Positions 47,651-60,225 of a stretch of 64,000 nucleotides of DNA are shown here, one piece after another. The stretch is from Epiperipatus broadwayi (lineage: Eukaryota; Onychophora; Udeonychophora; Euonychophora; Peripatidae), in NCBI GenBank assembly GCA_028023455.1, contig JAQFVV010012546.1, positions 2,348,081 through 2,412,080 on the forward strand, read 5' to 3'. The notes beneath the pieces were generated by a model. That model ran no database searches. It was not told the origin of the DNA and saw only the letters and a list, made by a program, of their open reading frames with translations. Positions within the stretch are counted from its first letter, which is position 1; every line of letters starts with the position of its first letter. The translations under genes and the position numbers were made by a program.

Positions 47651-47993
47651 AATCCCATTATAGATAACAATCAAAAATTTCAAACTGTTGTCAAGACAAC
47701 CTCATTTTAGCAATAGAGGTGGGATCCCACCTCCATTAATGGTCTTATATATTTATAAAAACGCTAAAGATTGCAACTTGACTATAGAGATTGAAATTAT
47801 TGATTGGAATAAGTTTAAATAAACCTCAAACTTTTTTCAAACAATAATTTTAATCTCTATAATCAAGTTGCAATATTTAATGTCTTTATAAATATATAAG
47901 ACCATTAATGGAGGTGGGATCCCACCTCTATTGCTAAAATGAGGTTGCCTTGACAACAGTTTGAAATTTTTGAATGTTATCTATATTGGAGAT
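47651..47993. repeat. 343-bp foldback with ~155-bp arms
   Basis: The arms at about 47651-47812 and 47838-47993 are near-perfect reverse complements with a loop of about 25 bp. Each arm contains GAGGTGGGATCCCACCTC, itself an 18-bp perfect palindrome. A single-arm relative exists at 10610-10690. The foldback sits between two TA arrays, just beyond the 3' side of the minus-strand PLE at 48.2-49.2 kb, so it may be a PLE terminal-repeat dimer; that link is inference. No coding capacity. Confidence 0.8.
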
Positions 47994-48007
47994 GTTGTTC
48001 TAATGAT

Positions 48008-48031
48008 TATATATATATATATATCTATATG

Positions 48032-48081
<50 letters not shown>

Positions 48082-48082
48082 T
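48008..48082. repeat. (TA)n array
   Basis: TA repeats with minor interruptions (ATCTATATG, ATATAATATA) on the right flank of the foldback. Confidence 0.9.
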
Positions 48083-48189
48083 AATAACAATAAAAATAAT
48101 AAATATAATGGTAATAAACTATTATATACAATCCTTCAATCTGCAGAAATACTTTCAATCAATTTCTTAACCTACCCCAACTGCCATTA

Positions 48190-48627
48190 AATTCAAAATA
48201 CAAAATGGAAGCAAACATCATCAACTCAAATCCTATGAATACTGGATTTTAATGTTAGTAGCTTGTCTATTAATTAAATTCACTTTATTCTATTTATTAA
48301 AATTGCCTCATTAATTTTGATTTTATTATGATTTTTCTCTTCGTGAAGATTCCTAACACTTAATATCAACCTTAAATTTATATTTACATGTGCTCTTATG
48401 ATCCAAAAAACTGGAACTGTCATTAAATCACTATTCCTTTTACTTTTTACATGCTTGTATAACAATTCATGCTCCTTTAATCTTTTTTCAATACTGCATC
48501 TTGATTTATCTATATATGATAACATACATCCACAAAAAAAAAAGATACTCAACATTACTTTTCTGCTTGACATTTTTAGAATTATTCATTAATTTATTAA
48601 CATTATTTGTAGCACAAAATGAAACAT

Positions 48628-48661
<34 letters not shown>

Positions 48662-49205
48662 ATGTTTCATTTTGTAAAGTATATATATATATATATATAT
48701 ATATACTTTAAAAATTTCACTAGAGCATTTGAAATAAATGGAATAGATATACATTTTTTACTACCAACCTTCATTTTCTTTAAACCATTACAACTCTTTT
48801 TAAATTGACAAAAAGTATTTTTAATGTGTTTCATCTTATAACCAACTTCAAGCAATTCCTTGGCCAATATATCAATATTTTTTAATTTATCGCACTGGTA
48901 ATGATATAATTTTTTATTATGAAACAAAAAAGATCTAAAACTTACCATCTTATGCATAAATGGTACTTTTGAGTTACAATTTATATATCCCCTTTTTTGC
49001 AATGGTTTGATTATTAATTTATAACTTAATATACTATTATCTCTTGTAATAATTAAATCTAAATACTTAATACTTTTGTCCTGTTTCTTTTCAATAGACC
49101 ATTTCAAAACATTTCAATTATTTAACTCTTCTACAAGCAAATTTATAGTATTTGTATTTCTGCAAACAAAAACATCATTCATTATATCTTTTGTAAATTT
49201 TAATA
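48190..49205 (-). pseudogene. Penelope-like element, RT C-terminus and GIY-YIG domain
   Basis: Reading from 49205 down: MNDVFVCRNTNTINLLVEEL (degraded RT catalytic region; the first aspartate position reads N), then KWSIEKKQDKSIKYLDLII (the FLDL-type motif), YHYQCDKLKNIDILAKELLE, and after a TA-rich break CGCMLSYIDKSRCSIEKRLKEHE (GIY-YIG helix with the KR-KEH signature). The end, in another frame, reads INRQATNIKIQ (about 48255-48225), shared with the PLE ends at 42.2 and 54.8 kb. Stops and frameshifts plus the TA insertion make it dead. Confidence 0.75.
48614..48712. repeat. TA-centred palindromes inside the PLE
   Basis: CAAAATGAAACATTAAATATA, TA repeats, then TATATTTAATGTTTCATTTTG form a perfect inverted repeat around a TA core. 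A second TA run between AAAGTATATA and TATATACTTT forms another. The array splits RT from endonuclease. Confidence 0.85.
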
Positions 49206-49229
49206 TTTTTAAAAGAATGCATACTTATT

Positions 49230-49835
49230 AAAAGTCAACCTTGATGCTCTCCCCACAGTGAGCTTTCTAACCATGTATAGAGATTATATCTCTATTGATT
49301 CCATGTGCTCATTGTGTCATATGGAGAATGATACTACCGAGAATATTTTCATCAAATGCCTTGCCCTTCAGAAATGTAGAACTATGATGTACTCAATTTA
49401 CAAAAAAAGACTATTTGGTGTCAACAGTGATTCAGGGAATCAAATATGTAATATTTGCAGAGATAAGGAGTACAACATTTTTGTTGTTTAGTATTTGATT
49501 AACGGGATGTGCACTCCTGTTTGATTCTAATAACATCTATGTGCTGCAAATATTTGTCAAGAATATCAAAACAAGAAAGGAAAGGGATAGTAGACTAGCC
49601 CCACTATTAATATACAAGACAACATGGGAAATGATTGAACTTGATAGGTTTAATTAACTAATTGTTCATATTGACTATTGATTCATCTGTATATGGCCTT
49701 TTCCCATTAATTTAATAATTTTGATTTTTTATGCAGAGAAATTTTGCTTATAGTATGTATTTTTGTTTTCTTTCCTGTTTTGACTATATAATTGCATTGT
49801 TTGATCAATAAACCCATTTGGAAAAAAAATATATA
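49230..49835 (+). pseudogene. LINE-B 3' end with C-terminal zinc motif
   Basis: The frame at 49258-49491 contains SFLTMYRDYISIDSMCSLCH and a C-x2-C...ENIFIKC zinc-binding motif like those closing LINE ORF2 proteins. It resembles the 63.3-kb frame (YRSIDPLCGLCHMAEE). The 3' UTR runs to AATAAACCC (49808) and an A-rich end. It abuts the minus-strand PLE. Strong 5' truncation. Confidence 0.65.
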
Positions 49836-51040
49836 TAAAACATTTGAAATTGCATAGGTGAGACTAATTATAATCAATCATTGTATGTATTTTTGAAATG
49901 TTATAAATGCTAGAATGATATTTATGCAATCATTAGTATTCGTTATTCTCTTGACAGATCATAATATCATCTGTGAATATCTTCATTGATATATTTCTAT
50001 ATATCAAATAAAAAGTGTAAATTAAGTTTTTTAATAAGAACTTAAATCTTACAGTTGAATTTATTTTTAAAACATTTTTGTATGCAAATAGTGTGAATCT
50101 TATAATTTTCCATGTACTATGTATCTCTGTCAAAAGATGAAACTTTTAATTCCATGTCATTATCATCTGAAAAAAAATGTGTTTAAAATAGACCATGACA
50201 TTTCTTACATATCCATTTTGTAATAGCAATACTGCTAGGGAACATTACAATAAATTGTAAGTGACAAACAATTGTAAACTATGTTTAACATTGATCAATA
50301 AATATTACATGTTACTTCGACCAAAAACATGCTTTTACAAAGGAAATGCTTTTTTTAAAAAAATCAATTGATTTGCCTAATTTTATTTTATTTTTGTTCT
50401 TTCTGACTGTTTATAAAATTAATATAGACAATCATTTTCAAACTTTTTATAAAATTTATATTTTCAAGTTTTATTCTTTTTTTTTTTTTTAAAAAAAAAA
50501 AAGAAAAAAGAAAAATCCATGTTAATTGTAAACATTTACTAGTATCGGTGTTTGACTTTAAGAAGTGTACTTTGCCTGTTTTATTTAAAAATAATTTGGA
50601 TTTTTGCATAATTCATTTTAATAAATTGTTTCATTATTGATTTGAGGTGAATCTGTATTCTTCTGTTCTCTGAGAGGGAGAGATTGCATAATCCTTGATG
50701 GAGTGAAATCGATAATGAAAGATTAAGGCATTTTATTTTCGCATGCATCTTTTCTTCTTGGCTTTTAAGTTATTGATTTTGAGATTAATGTATTAAATAA
50801 AATAAGTTTTATTTTTTTTTAAAAAAATTATCACTGATTTAATTTTAAAATAAAAAAAATATCTGAGGAGAGAAGATTTCTTAATGATTTTTATTGCATT
50901 TCCACTCTCAACCAATATTCACTTTATGAAAAAACAATCTTGAAACTAAACTAAAAGCTGAATTATTTTAGCGTTAATGCCAAAAGTGATAACTTTAGCT
51001 ATGAATATACTGTCTTAAAGATGGCGCTTTATACTATTGT
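49836..51040. other. A+T-rich non-coding stretch
   Basis: Poly(T)/poly(A) tracts near 50475-50515 form a simple hairpin. No supported gene. Confidence 0.45.
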
Positions 51041-51047
51041 GCGAGTT

Positions 51048-51512
51048 AATTTATTATAATAGTAAAGAAAGTAGCTTATTGTTTAAGGTTCGAACGGGAT
51101 CTTTAGCAACAAGAGAATATACATGTAAATGAAAAAATATGGGTGATTTAGTCTGCAAATTGTGTAATGAAGATATAGAATATATTAGGCATCTGTTGAT
51201 TGAATGTAAATGCTTAAAAGCAGAAAGGGTACAAATAATGAAGTTATGGGAGAATAAATATGAACAAAGTGATTATACAGAAAGTGGGTTATTGGTTTTT
51301 ATGCTGGGTTTGGGAAAAGATAAGGGGGATTTAGATATAAAGGACATAGAGTTGACAATGATTATGTTGTGGAAATGGGATGGAGCAGATTATGGGAAAG
51401 CTTAGGATGGGGAATGGAAGGGAGGTAAAGTGGCTAACAGGTTTCTTTGGGCATAGTTGCTGAGAGATTCCTGACTTCATTTAAGGAGAAGTCACAGTAC
51501 TTCACATCACAT
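51048..51512 (+). pseudogene. LINE-A 3' end, second coding copy
   Basis: Collinear with 4700-5160: FKVRTGSLATREYTCK, a TGA (51130) where the other copy has TGG, then MGDLVCKLCNEDIEYIRHLL, the zinc motif, and a longer C-terminus (LDIKDIELTMIMLWKWDGAD) not broken by the frameshift seen at 4.96 kb. It ends GTTGCTGAGAGATTCC...TTTAAGGAGAAG and CATCACAT. Together the two copies show that the family's real C-terminus extends about 30 residues past the 4974 stop. Confidence 0.8.
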
Positions 51513-51935
51513 ATGTAAAACCCATTTTACACCATACACATACATAGAACAAGTTTTGGGGTAATTATTGATAGTTTTAGCAATTTTTATTGCTTATTCA
51601 TAGTGCTCATTTCTGATATTTTTAAAAGCTTATTCTAACCAAAAGACCAATTAATACCTGTATATGAGTATATATTGTGAAAATTTTTATCTGATAACTA
51701 ATGTATATGATGCTGTACATGAAGTCATATTTTTTTCAATATATATATATAATCAAATATGGGTTTGTTCTTTAAATATAAATCATAACTGTCAGCTAAA
51801 GTTTAGATTTAATTTTTGAAGCATAATGGTCATGTAAATAGAATTTTGATTATAATAACGCTGTGAATATCAAAGGTTTACATCTAAAATACACAAGATA
51901 CTTTGTAAAAAAAATACTTCAGAATGGTTGATGTT

Positions 51936-52050
51936 TTTTTTTTTTTTTCATATGTCATAGCATCAGCCGGGACGTGAACCCACAACCGTCTGCAACCAAC
52001 TACTTGCTTGCATGGCAGCTGCGATACCTCTCGGCTAACAACGCAAGACA
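51936..52050 (-). mobile_element. SINE-T copy 8, longer tRNA-like subfamily
   Basis: Reverse complement: GTTAGCCGAGAGGTATCGCAGC (box A), CATGCAAGCAAGTAG, GGTTGTGGGTTCACGTCCCGG (box B), GCTGATGCTATGACATATG, poly(A). The variable-arm region is longer than in the other copies and closer to a type-II (Ser/Leu-like) tRNA. TSD agaatggttgatgtt against agaatggttaatgtt (14 of 15). Confidence 0.85.
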
Positions 52051-52377
52051 AGAATGGTTAATGTTGTTACATAATTTGGATGGTTTAACCTTGTTTAAAA
52101 TTTAACCAATATTTTTAAGACAATGAAAACCAGTGATGCAATATATATGACTAATTAATCAACAGTGGGGAATTTCTCTTCAGCACTCTTTGCTGTTAAT
52201 AATTTATAAGAATGTAAAAATGGAAAAAAAAGTAGAAGTCTTACAAAATATGATGTTCAGCATTCATAGAAATTATAAAAAATAACCATCATCACATGGA
52301 ACGATGAAGAAATCATCAGAGAAGAGTTTAGTCACTGAAGAAAACTTTATTTCTAATATACATTCACTTTTAGCAGA

Positions 52378-52378
<1 letters not shown>
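52051..52378. other. non-coding stretch
   Basis: No supported feature. Confidence 0.4.
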
Positions 52379-52415
<37 letters not shown>

Positions 52416-52450
52416 ATTATATATATATATATATATACAATGATATTATA
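52379..52450. repeat. (TA)n array with repeated GATATTATA islands
   Basis: TA runs are separated by GATATTATA and CAATGATATTATATGATA, suggesting unequal exchange or foldback growth of the array. Confidence 0.85.
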
Positions 52451-53215
52451 TGATATCTGAATTTCTTCGAAGCTATATATAAGTAATCTTGTAAATAAAT
52501 ACTAATAAATACATGTATATTAATTGAATTTAATATGAAAAATGAAATGTGGATTATAAAACAATGAAAAAAGCTAACTTTCAAAATAATGGACTTAAAA
52601 TGTAGATTGCAGTTTTTATATAACTGTAGAATATTAAAAATATATCTGAATTGTTGTCAAATAAAAGTTAATAAGTCATGCAAGTTGTTCATGAATACTA
52701 TATATATGTCATATGGAAATGATTGTGATGAGGAATATAATTTTGCAGTGCAGATATTTGTTATTTGAGAAAAGACAATATTTAAAAAGTTTAAATCATT
52801 AAACTGATGTGCATAAACTAGATAACTGGTTTAATTTTAAAAGTAGCCATCAAATGTCATTTAATCAATATTATGAAAAAATGAGTATGAAATTTTATAG
52901 GAAAATGAACTTTTTGTATAAGAAATACTTCAAAAGTCAATTTCAAAATAACAGTTACGTTAATTTATCGCATTTGGATCTTAATTTTCAACAAATATAT
53001 ATATATTAAAACTTGGTGCAAAATATATTGGTGGAGGATGAAAAGATAGTGAACTAGAATTAAAATCTGTGATAGAAAATCTCTTAGAAAATCCTTTAAG
53101 CATAATTAGATGTGTTTTAATGTTTTTGAAGATTTAGTAAAAAAAGTTAAGGAAAAGAATTTAAATTATTCAAAGAATTATGTATGATTAGAATGTACAA
53201 ATTTCTAAATTTTTT
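52451..53215. other. A+T-rich stretch, possibly 5' part of the PLE
   Basis: The 66-codon frame at 52809-53009 lies upstream of readable PLE sequence in the same orientation, but no motif is visible in it. Confidence 0.35.
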
Positions 53216-53219
53216 AAAA

Positions 53220-54860
53220 AAAAATCTGATAATAATATGTTTGTCTAAAAAAAGATAGAGGACTAAGAATGTGTTTAATGCTAAAATCTGATTAGAATGA
53301 TAAAGTTATGTCTCAAATGAATAATCTGAAGTTTAAAAAAATTGATAAAATAAATATCAAAAATTTGTATGTTCAATTTATTAAGAACATTTTAAAAACA
53401 AAACATAATGTGATTGACAATAGTACATATTATAAGCTTTATCCTATGGCTGAAATTTGTCCTAAGATCTTATCAAGTATAAAACTGCATAAAGAGAATT
53501 AATCTTTATGTTTAATGGTGGATTTCAGAAGGGCATTTTATTATGAAACATGTCGATTAGTGGATAAAATGCTACTAGAAATCCTTGGGTTTGGATAATA
53601 TACAATATGTTCATCATTTGATTTTGTTGGTAAAATATGTGATATTAGTATTGATAATAATGATTTTATATGTATTTTAGATGTGAATGAAATGCATAAA
53701 TCAATTGATCGAATAATGTCTAATAAAATTACTTCTAATGTGTGAAATTTAAAAAAAGTTAATGTAAAAATAATAGGATTTATAGTTGAGACATTAAATT
53801 TTATTGATAACATTTATGCAGTTTTTAATAATAATTTCTATAGAATGGATAATTGTTACCAATGGGTCTACCAACAGTCATTCAAATATGTAATTTTATA
53901 ATTTGAACTTATGAATAAACTATTATGAAAAAGGAGTTATAAAAGGGGTATTACTGTATCTTATAGATACACGGATGACACATTTGTATATGGTAAGCCA
54001 GATATCATTAAAGAATTGTTGAATTAAATAGGTTAGATGGGTTAAAATGGATTAAAACCGATAAAAAGTCAATGTGTGTCCAGTTCCTTGATCTTAAGAT
54101 AGATGTAAGCTAGATTACTACATGATTAAACCAATAGCAATAAGAGGGTACATTCCATATAAGTCAAGGGTGCCAAAGTCACACAAAACAGCAGGTTTGA
54201 AGTCATTTTTGTTTAAAAACAACAATCTTTGTAGGTACTCATTGGATAAAAGCAAAAAACATTGAAATTTATATGAATGAATTATTAAATATTGGATATG
54301 ATTATCATCTTCTATATAATACTATTCAAAATTTTAATAGGAAATACAAAAATAAAAATATCAATAATAAGATTGATGTTACTATTAATAAAAAATATGG
54401 ATATCAATACCACATATTTCAAATGAACAAGTAAATTTTATACGGGAAATATATAAAGATATCTCATGGATTAAACAAAATAAATAATTCAAAAGCTAAA
54501 ACCTCATTTTAAAATCAAAAGCAGATGTAAGTGTGGCAATGTATATGTAGGGGAATCAAAATGTATATTGGAGAAAAGAATTAAAGAGCACTTGTAGTTA
54601 TTAAAAAGAATTCAAAAAACTAAACAAAATTGTGATGGAAATGATGTTTCAACATTGGTCTTTTATGATCATAATAGATTATGTATATATAATTTTAATT
54701 TGGATTATAAGAATGTGAAATTATTACAAATTAAAAGAAACAATAGTAAAATGAAAATAAAAGAAGTCATGTTAATATATAAATGGAAACATGGCTTAAT
54801 AAACAGACAGACAGCTAATGTAAAATCAATGAATTATGGAAAAGTTAGATTTTGAAAGTG
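53220..54860 (+). pseudogene. Penelope-like element, most complete copy in the window
   Basis: In order on the plus strand: KKDRGLRMCLMLKSD (53250-53295, the N-terminal RT box), AEICPKILSSIKLHKEN (53450-53502, the LPKIHK-type box), FICILDVNEMHKSIDRIM (about 53665-53720), YRYTDDTFVYGKPD with the catalytic aspartates intact (53962-54003), KSMCVQFLDLKI (about 54065-54105), CKCGNVYVGESKCILEKRIK (about 54528-54588, GIY-YIG endonuclease), and INRQTANVKSMNYGKVRF ending at 54853-54855. The gene is broken by many frameshifts and stops but keeps both enzymatic modules in PLE order. Confidence 0.8.
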
Positions 54861-54968
54861 TTAGTAGACAGAAGCTAGTCAAAAGTGCTACTAGGTGGAT
54901 ATAAGTTTTTAAAGATATACTTATATATATTTAGGTTACTGTATTTATTAATATTTGATTACAAGATT

Positions 54969-55041
54969 ACATATATATATATATATATATATATTGTAAA
55001 TATCGATAAATCGATATTTATATATATATATATATATATAA
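54969..55041. repeat. (TA)n palindrome with an ATCGATAAATCGAT core
   Basis: Two TA runs flank AATATCGATAAATCGATATT, so the entire block is one inverted repeat. Confidence 0.85.
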
Positions 55042-56650
55042 CTTTGTTTTGACAACTTTATTGAGCATACTGATGGAAATCATTTAGTTTGAAATGATTG
55101 ATGTCATATATTTGAGACAATTTATTGATTGTTGAACTTAAACTATCTAAAAATATAATTTAAATGCATTAGTAAACAGTGTCCTCCCATATTCATGATA
55201 TTTTTATATTGTCTCAGAATGCTTACTAAAATTTATAAATAGTAGCAAAGTATATATAGTATACATTTTAAATACATCTATGTAATTTAGTTCAATAATT
55301 TTTTAAATCTATACAATTTAATATAAATTTATACCTATTAAAAATAATAGAAATAATTAAAAATGATATTACAGTCATAATAAATTAATAATTAAAATAA
55401 TAGCTACTGTTTATCTTTTGATTCTTATTGTGAATGAAAATTAATAATAATAACAATCAAAATAACAATACAATAAGTAAGTGATGTTAAAGTTTTAAAT
55501 TTAACATGGCAATTTCGGGCAATATTTTGCAATCACAGCATCAGAAATTTTTCTATAAATTAGAAATTTAATCAAGTGGTGATAGCAATTCTACTAAGTT
55601 TAAAAGAAGTCATGGAGTAATCATTTTTACACCCATACTGATTTTCAAATTTATATTAACTAATCCTACTTTATTCATAGAAGGCCACTTTTTTAGTGGA
55701 TTTTTTCTCAATGATTTTTTAGTATAGATTAAATACTTTTGTTGTAATAGTTGTCTGCAGTAATTTTCAATTGATATGCTAGCCCCTTTTGTGAATTTTA
55801 CAAGATGACTCGCAGCCACTTCAAGTCGCTTGAATTACATCATTTTTAATGCTATGCTAAAGATTTTACCATCATTTGAAAGGTTATAAAAAGTTCCGTA
55901 AGATGCTGCCCTCTCTTGAATTATTTTACAAGTAAAAAATCAATAAAACTGACATCAAAAGAATAACAAAACAAGTAGGCTGGATGTTCTTCATTTTGAT
56001 TGGCTGTAACCATCAAGTTCAAAGAAAGCCACTTGTCAAAGCCATTCATCAAAACAAAACTGCTAAGATTTCTTTTCTAACATTTTGAAAGTGATAAACA
56101 AATGTTTTATACCCTTTTAAAAGTATTTTTTGACATATTATAAATTATTTTGATAAAATATGCTAAAAATAAAATAATTTTAGAAAAATAGTTAAGACTT
56201 TAGCAAAATTATTTACTTATCCACGCAATGTAAAATTGATCAAGAAATCACTAACGTCATTAAAGCTATTTGACTGGTCAGTAATATTTGTTTTAAATTT
56301 GCCGCTGTTATCAAATATTTTTAAATTATAAATGAAAATTTATTTTTGAAAAAACTTTTGTTCATTTTCATAACCTGCCAAATTATTAATATACTTTTAA
56401 CAAATGACTGTAAAGTGAATATAATATTAAAAGATGAATATATTTTGACAGTTGAGTTTGTGTCTTGACCAATTAAAAGTTTAGACTTTTGCTTCACTCA
56501 GCCAATAAAGTAATAACTGCTACAAAGGCTAGGAAAAAATTGTAGGTGTGCTACAAAAATTTTTAAAGATAATTATTTAAATAACTTTTGAAAGTCCAAA
56601 GAATAAGCATATATATTAAAATTAAAATTTCTTTAAATTATTAGACAAAT
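55042..56650. other. A+T-rich non-coding stretch
   Basis: Slightly less A+T-rich at 55600-56100, with a 69-codon minus-strand frame lacking any motif. No supported feature. Confidence 0.4.
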
Positions 56651-56652
56651 AT

Positions 56653-56778
<126 letters not shown>

Positions 56779-56895
56779 AATAAACATATACATTATACAA
56801 TAAAGATATATTTGCATAACACTGATTTATTTCTAATGTGGGTGGGGTGTAGCCATGACATGTGAGATCATGTAACACACTATAAATAAAATATT

Positions 56896-57113
56896 AAACA
56901 TCACATGATCACCATTTCTTATGCTTGCTCAAGCTGTTAAAACAGGCAAAACTCTCCAAACAGTAGCACCACACAGTGCAAGCCAGAGTATTCAATGGAT
57001 TCCACAAGGGTTGTGCATAAAATCCTTATCCAGTGCCTACTCAAACCTAGCATCCATTGATTACTCTGACTTGCATTAAGTAGAACTCCTGTATGGAAAC
57101 TTTTGTATGTTTC
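56896..57113 (-). mobile_element. HPR copy 11, internally deleted
   Basis: Reverse-complement tail (AAACATCACATGATCACCATTTCTTATGC) and arm (AAAACAGGCAAAACTCTCC...AATCCTTATCCAGTGCCTACTCA), then straight to the opposite arm (GCATCCATTGATTACTCTGAC...CTCCTGTATGGAAACTTTTG). Centre and ribozyme are lost. Flanks ataaaatatta and ataaaataatt may be a decayed TSD. Confidence 0.7.
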
Positions 57114-59462
57114 ATAGATAAAATAATTTGACATGGATTTGTTGATGAACACTGATAAATGTTAAAATTATCTCAAATAAATCAATATATATTGGGGTAT
57201 AGTTGCATAACCAAATATAAAATCAATAATTTCACATTGTGTTTGAACTAGGAGGATGTATAGCTCATACTGAACGTGTCATATAGTTCTATCAAGATTT
57301 GAAATAGTGAAGTAGTTGAACACAATTTCTTTGCAAATCTTTGTTTTAAAAATGTTCTGAGGGTCTAGTTAACACCTGTACTTTTTACAGGTATGACTTG
57401 TTGTTTTAGTAAGTTAGTTTACTAATTTTTATTATTTTTGATTTGACATTTTTTATTTTTGTTACATAGCATTCAATTAAATTGAACACGTGTTAATGAA
57501 AAAACAAGTAGAAGATAAGTAGTATCCAATAAATTAGCAACTAAATTAAAAGCAATTATATATATTACTATTTTAAAAATTATCATTTGGTTACATAGAT
57601 CATGAAGTAAATCTGGCCACAGGTGTAATTTGTAGCAGACCATTAGCAAATGAAGTTATAGTTAACTAGAAAATTAAAAAGACATTTAGAACCCAATATT
57701 TTCATTTATTTAAAAAGCCAAAAAAATATCTCACATGACATACACCCAACAATACTAAACAAGCAAAAATATAAAACAAATATGCAACAATATCAAAGCA
57801 AGTTACACATTTGCAGAAATTTAAAATAGTAAAATGAAATCCCATATAATCACAAAAGTCTATTATTTTACTGGCTTCTGTGCAATTGCATAGATGGAAT
57901 CCAACTATGGAAGTGTAAATTTTTTTGTTCCTCTTCACAAAAAAAAAATCCAAAAATTATTTTTACACATTTTCAGCACAGAAAAGTGCTAGAGTCAGAA
58001 TCATTAGTACTCAAATTACACTTATATAAAAAAATAAGTTCATTGTAATCAAAATTATTTACAGAATTATATTCCTCAATAATTGTTTCTCATATACAGC
58101 TCTTATTACCTGTGGAAATGAGATGGTTATTTCAAGGAAGAGTTACATCAAGAACTTATGACTTAAAAAGAATATGAACCTTTTTAAAATTGCAGCATTC
58201 TAAACTAGTTGTTTTTGATGAGATTTTATATTATCAAGTTATATTTCTTACATATTCATATATACAGACTAAGAATTCTGTGGAAGAAAATGACTGAACA
58301 GTAGAAATTTTTGAGCTAGTAAAAAGAAGTAAAACTTTTGATTTGTTATATACAACTTGTAAAAAATATTTTCATGCACCTACACTTGATGTAATATCTT
58401 GGGTGAGAATTTTAATTGTTTTAAGAGGGTGTATTTCTGCAAATTTAAATATTACAGAAGAGAAAGAATTAACAGAAATAAGAAATAATAGTGGATCAAA
58501 ATTAAAATATTCAACAACATATGTTACATCATTTTGATTATCCTTTAAGAATGAATTTCCAAATATTACAAAAAGCAATAAAAATACTTTGTTCATTCTG
58601 AATATCATATTGGTGTGAAACTAGCTTTCCTGCAATGAACAATATAAAATAAAAATCAATCATAGTTAGAATCCTTGAAAGAAAATTTAAGAGTATTCCT
58701 GACTAAAATTTACCCTGCAAAAGCGATATTCTAATAAACATTAAACTTAGATATCTTCTTAAATGTAAAACTGAAGCATAAATATAATTTTTTAGCAATT
58801 TTAATTATTATCTTTTTATTATAAATTATAATAATTCTTAAGCACTGGCTGACTTCAAATTCAGATGAAAAGGTACAAATTACTAAGCATAAACTAATTA
58901 ATTGCTAGAAGCCAGCTTTGGGCAAAACACTTCCAGAATTATAGTGCTAAGTAATGTTATGCATATAGATAAGCATAAATAATTGAAATAATCTAATATG
59001 CAAATTACACACACAATATGCAAATAAAGCAGTTAGATATTCCATTTTTTGGACAATGGAGTTCAAGAATTTTTTTTGTTGATGGAATGTGGATCCATTG
59101 TAATTTCACAAGCCTCTTTGTACTTTCTTTTTTTATCCTCTCTTTCTGAGCAAATTCTTGTAACATTGAATGGAGAAAATGTGTGACCCATGCATGTTCA
59201 TGAGCAAGAAAGATTGATTTGTATTCAGTCTTTTGTTTACCTCTAATGCACAATATGTTGAGATTTACAAATTATAATAAATTGTTTTGTTTGTGCTAAT
59301 AAATCAGTCATAAATATATATTTCTTTTTTCCTCCTTTTTTGATTATCATAATTTAAGTGTGTTGTAAAAGTTAACTATGTATTCAAATGTGCTATAAGA
59401 TAAAAAAAAATGTTGAGAAATACTTGTGCATTGTAATATTGTTTTTGCTCATATCCTACACT
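57114..59462. other. A+T-rich non-coding stretch
   Basis: The frames at 57702-57953 and 58343-58608 show no recognisable motif. No repeat borders, tRNA-like motifs or splice pairs that I trust. Confidence 0.45.
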
Positions 59463-59473
59463 AATATATTTTA

Positions 59474-59816
59474 GACAAGGCAAAACTCTCCATACAGTAG
59501 TACCACCCTGTACCAACCAGAGTAATCAATGGATGCCAGAAAGCTTAAGCATAAAGTCCCTATCTAGTGCCTACTCATCCAATATCCCCAGACTAGTTTC
59601 TGGCTTGTGGCCTTCATCAGTGAAGAGACTTGGATCTGAGAGCACTGCACCTACATCTTAGGATCTAATGCAACCCTCCAGCAGCCACCTTTTATCTCTA
59701 CTTAACTACAAAACCATGAGAATGAAATTAAAAACACAACTATATGTACTACTGTATGGAGAGTTTGGCCTTGTTTAATAACAATTATGTGCTAGTATAA
59801 AAGATGGTGATCATGT
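59474..59816 (+). mobile_element. HPR copy 12 with ribozyme
   Basis: Head ACAAGGCAAAACTCTCC, a well-preserved left arm with ribozyme, the CAGCAGCCACCTTTTATCTC and CAAAACCATGAG blocks, a short right-arm end (GTACTACTGTATGGAGAGTTTGGCC) and tail TTGTTTAATAACAATTATGTG...GATCATGT. Perfect 11-bp TSD aatatatttta at 59463-59473 and 59817-59827. The tail stops about 15 bp before the usual 3' end. Confidence 0.88.
59577..59635 (-). ncRNA. hammerhead-like ribozyme motif in HPR copy 12
   Basis: The minus strand carries CUGAUGA, AGGCCACAAGCCA, GAAAC, UAGUC, with stem I strands UGGGGA/UCUUCA (one or two weak pairs) and UUGGAU/AUCCAA. All core boxes are intact. Confidence 0.6.
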
Positions 59817-59827
59817 AATATATTTTA

Positions 59828-60217
59828 AACTTGTTTAGCCCTTTACTAATTACTTATTTCATCATCTAACTATAACTTTAGATGATTATGTAGGAAAAAT
59901 AATTCTAGCATGATTTTTTTCTTCTGTTTTTATTATTATATACATTTATGATTGCTGATTTCTTTTTTATTAAAAACGGACTAAATTTATATACTGTATA
60001 ATAAAAACAGACTAATCTCAATATTCAGTTTTTTATTTATTTCAGAACTAAATACATACAAATATTCATAGTTTGACTTAATGTGGCAGATATTAAATTA
60101 TTGTTATTATGTATTTTGATGTTATTATAAATGGTCATTTAATTTTCTAAAAGCATTACAAAATAATGATTTGGTACATATGCAAAAGCATCACTGAATA
60201 ACTAGTAAATGTGAATG
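59828..60217. other. A+T-rich non-coding stretch
   Basis: No supported feature. Confidence 0.45.
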
Positions 60218-60225
60218 TTATAGAC

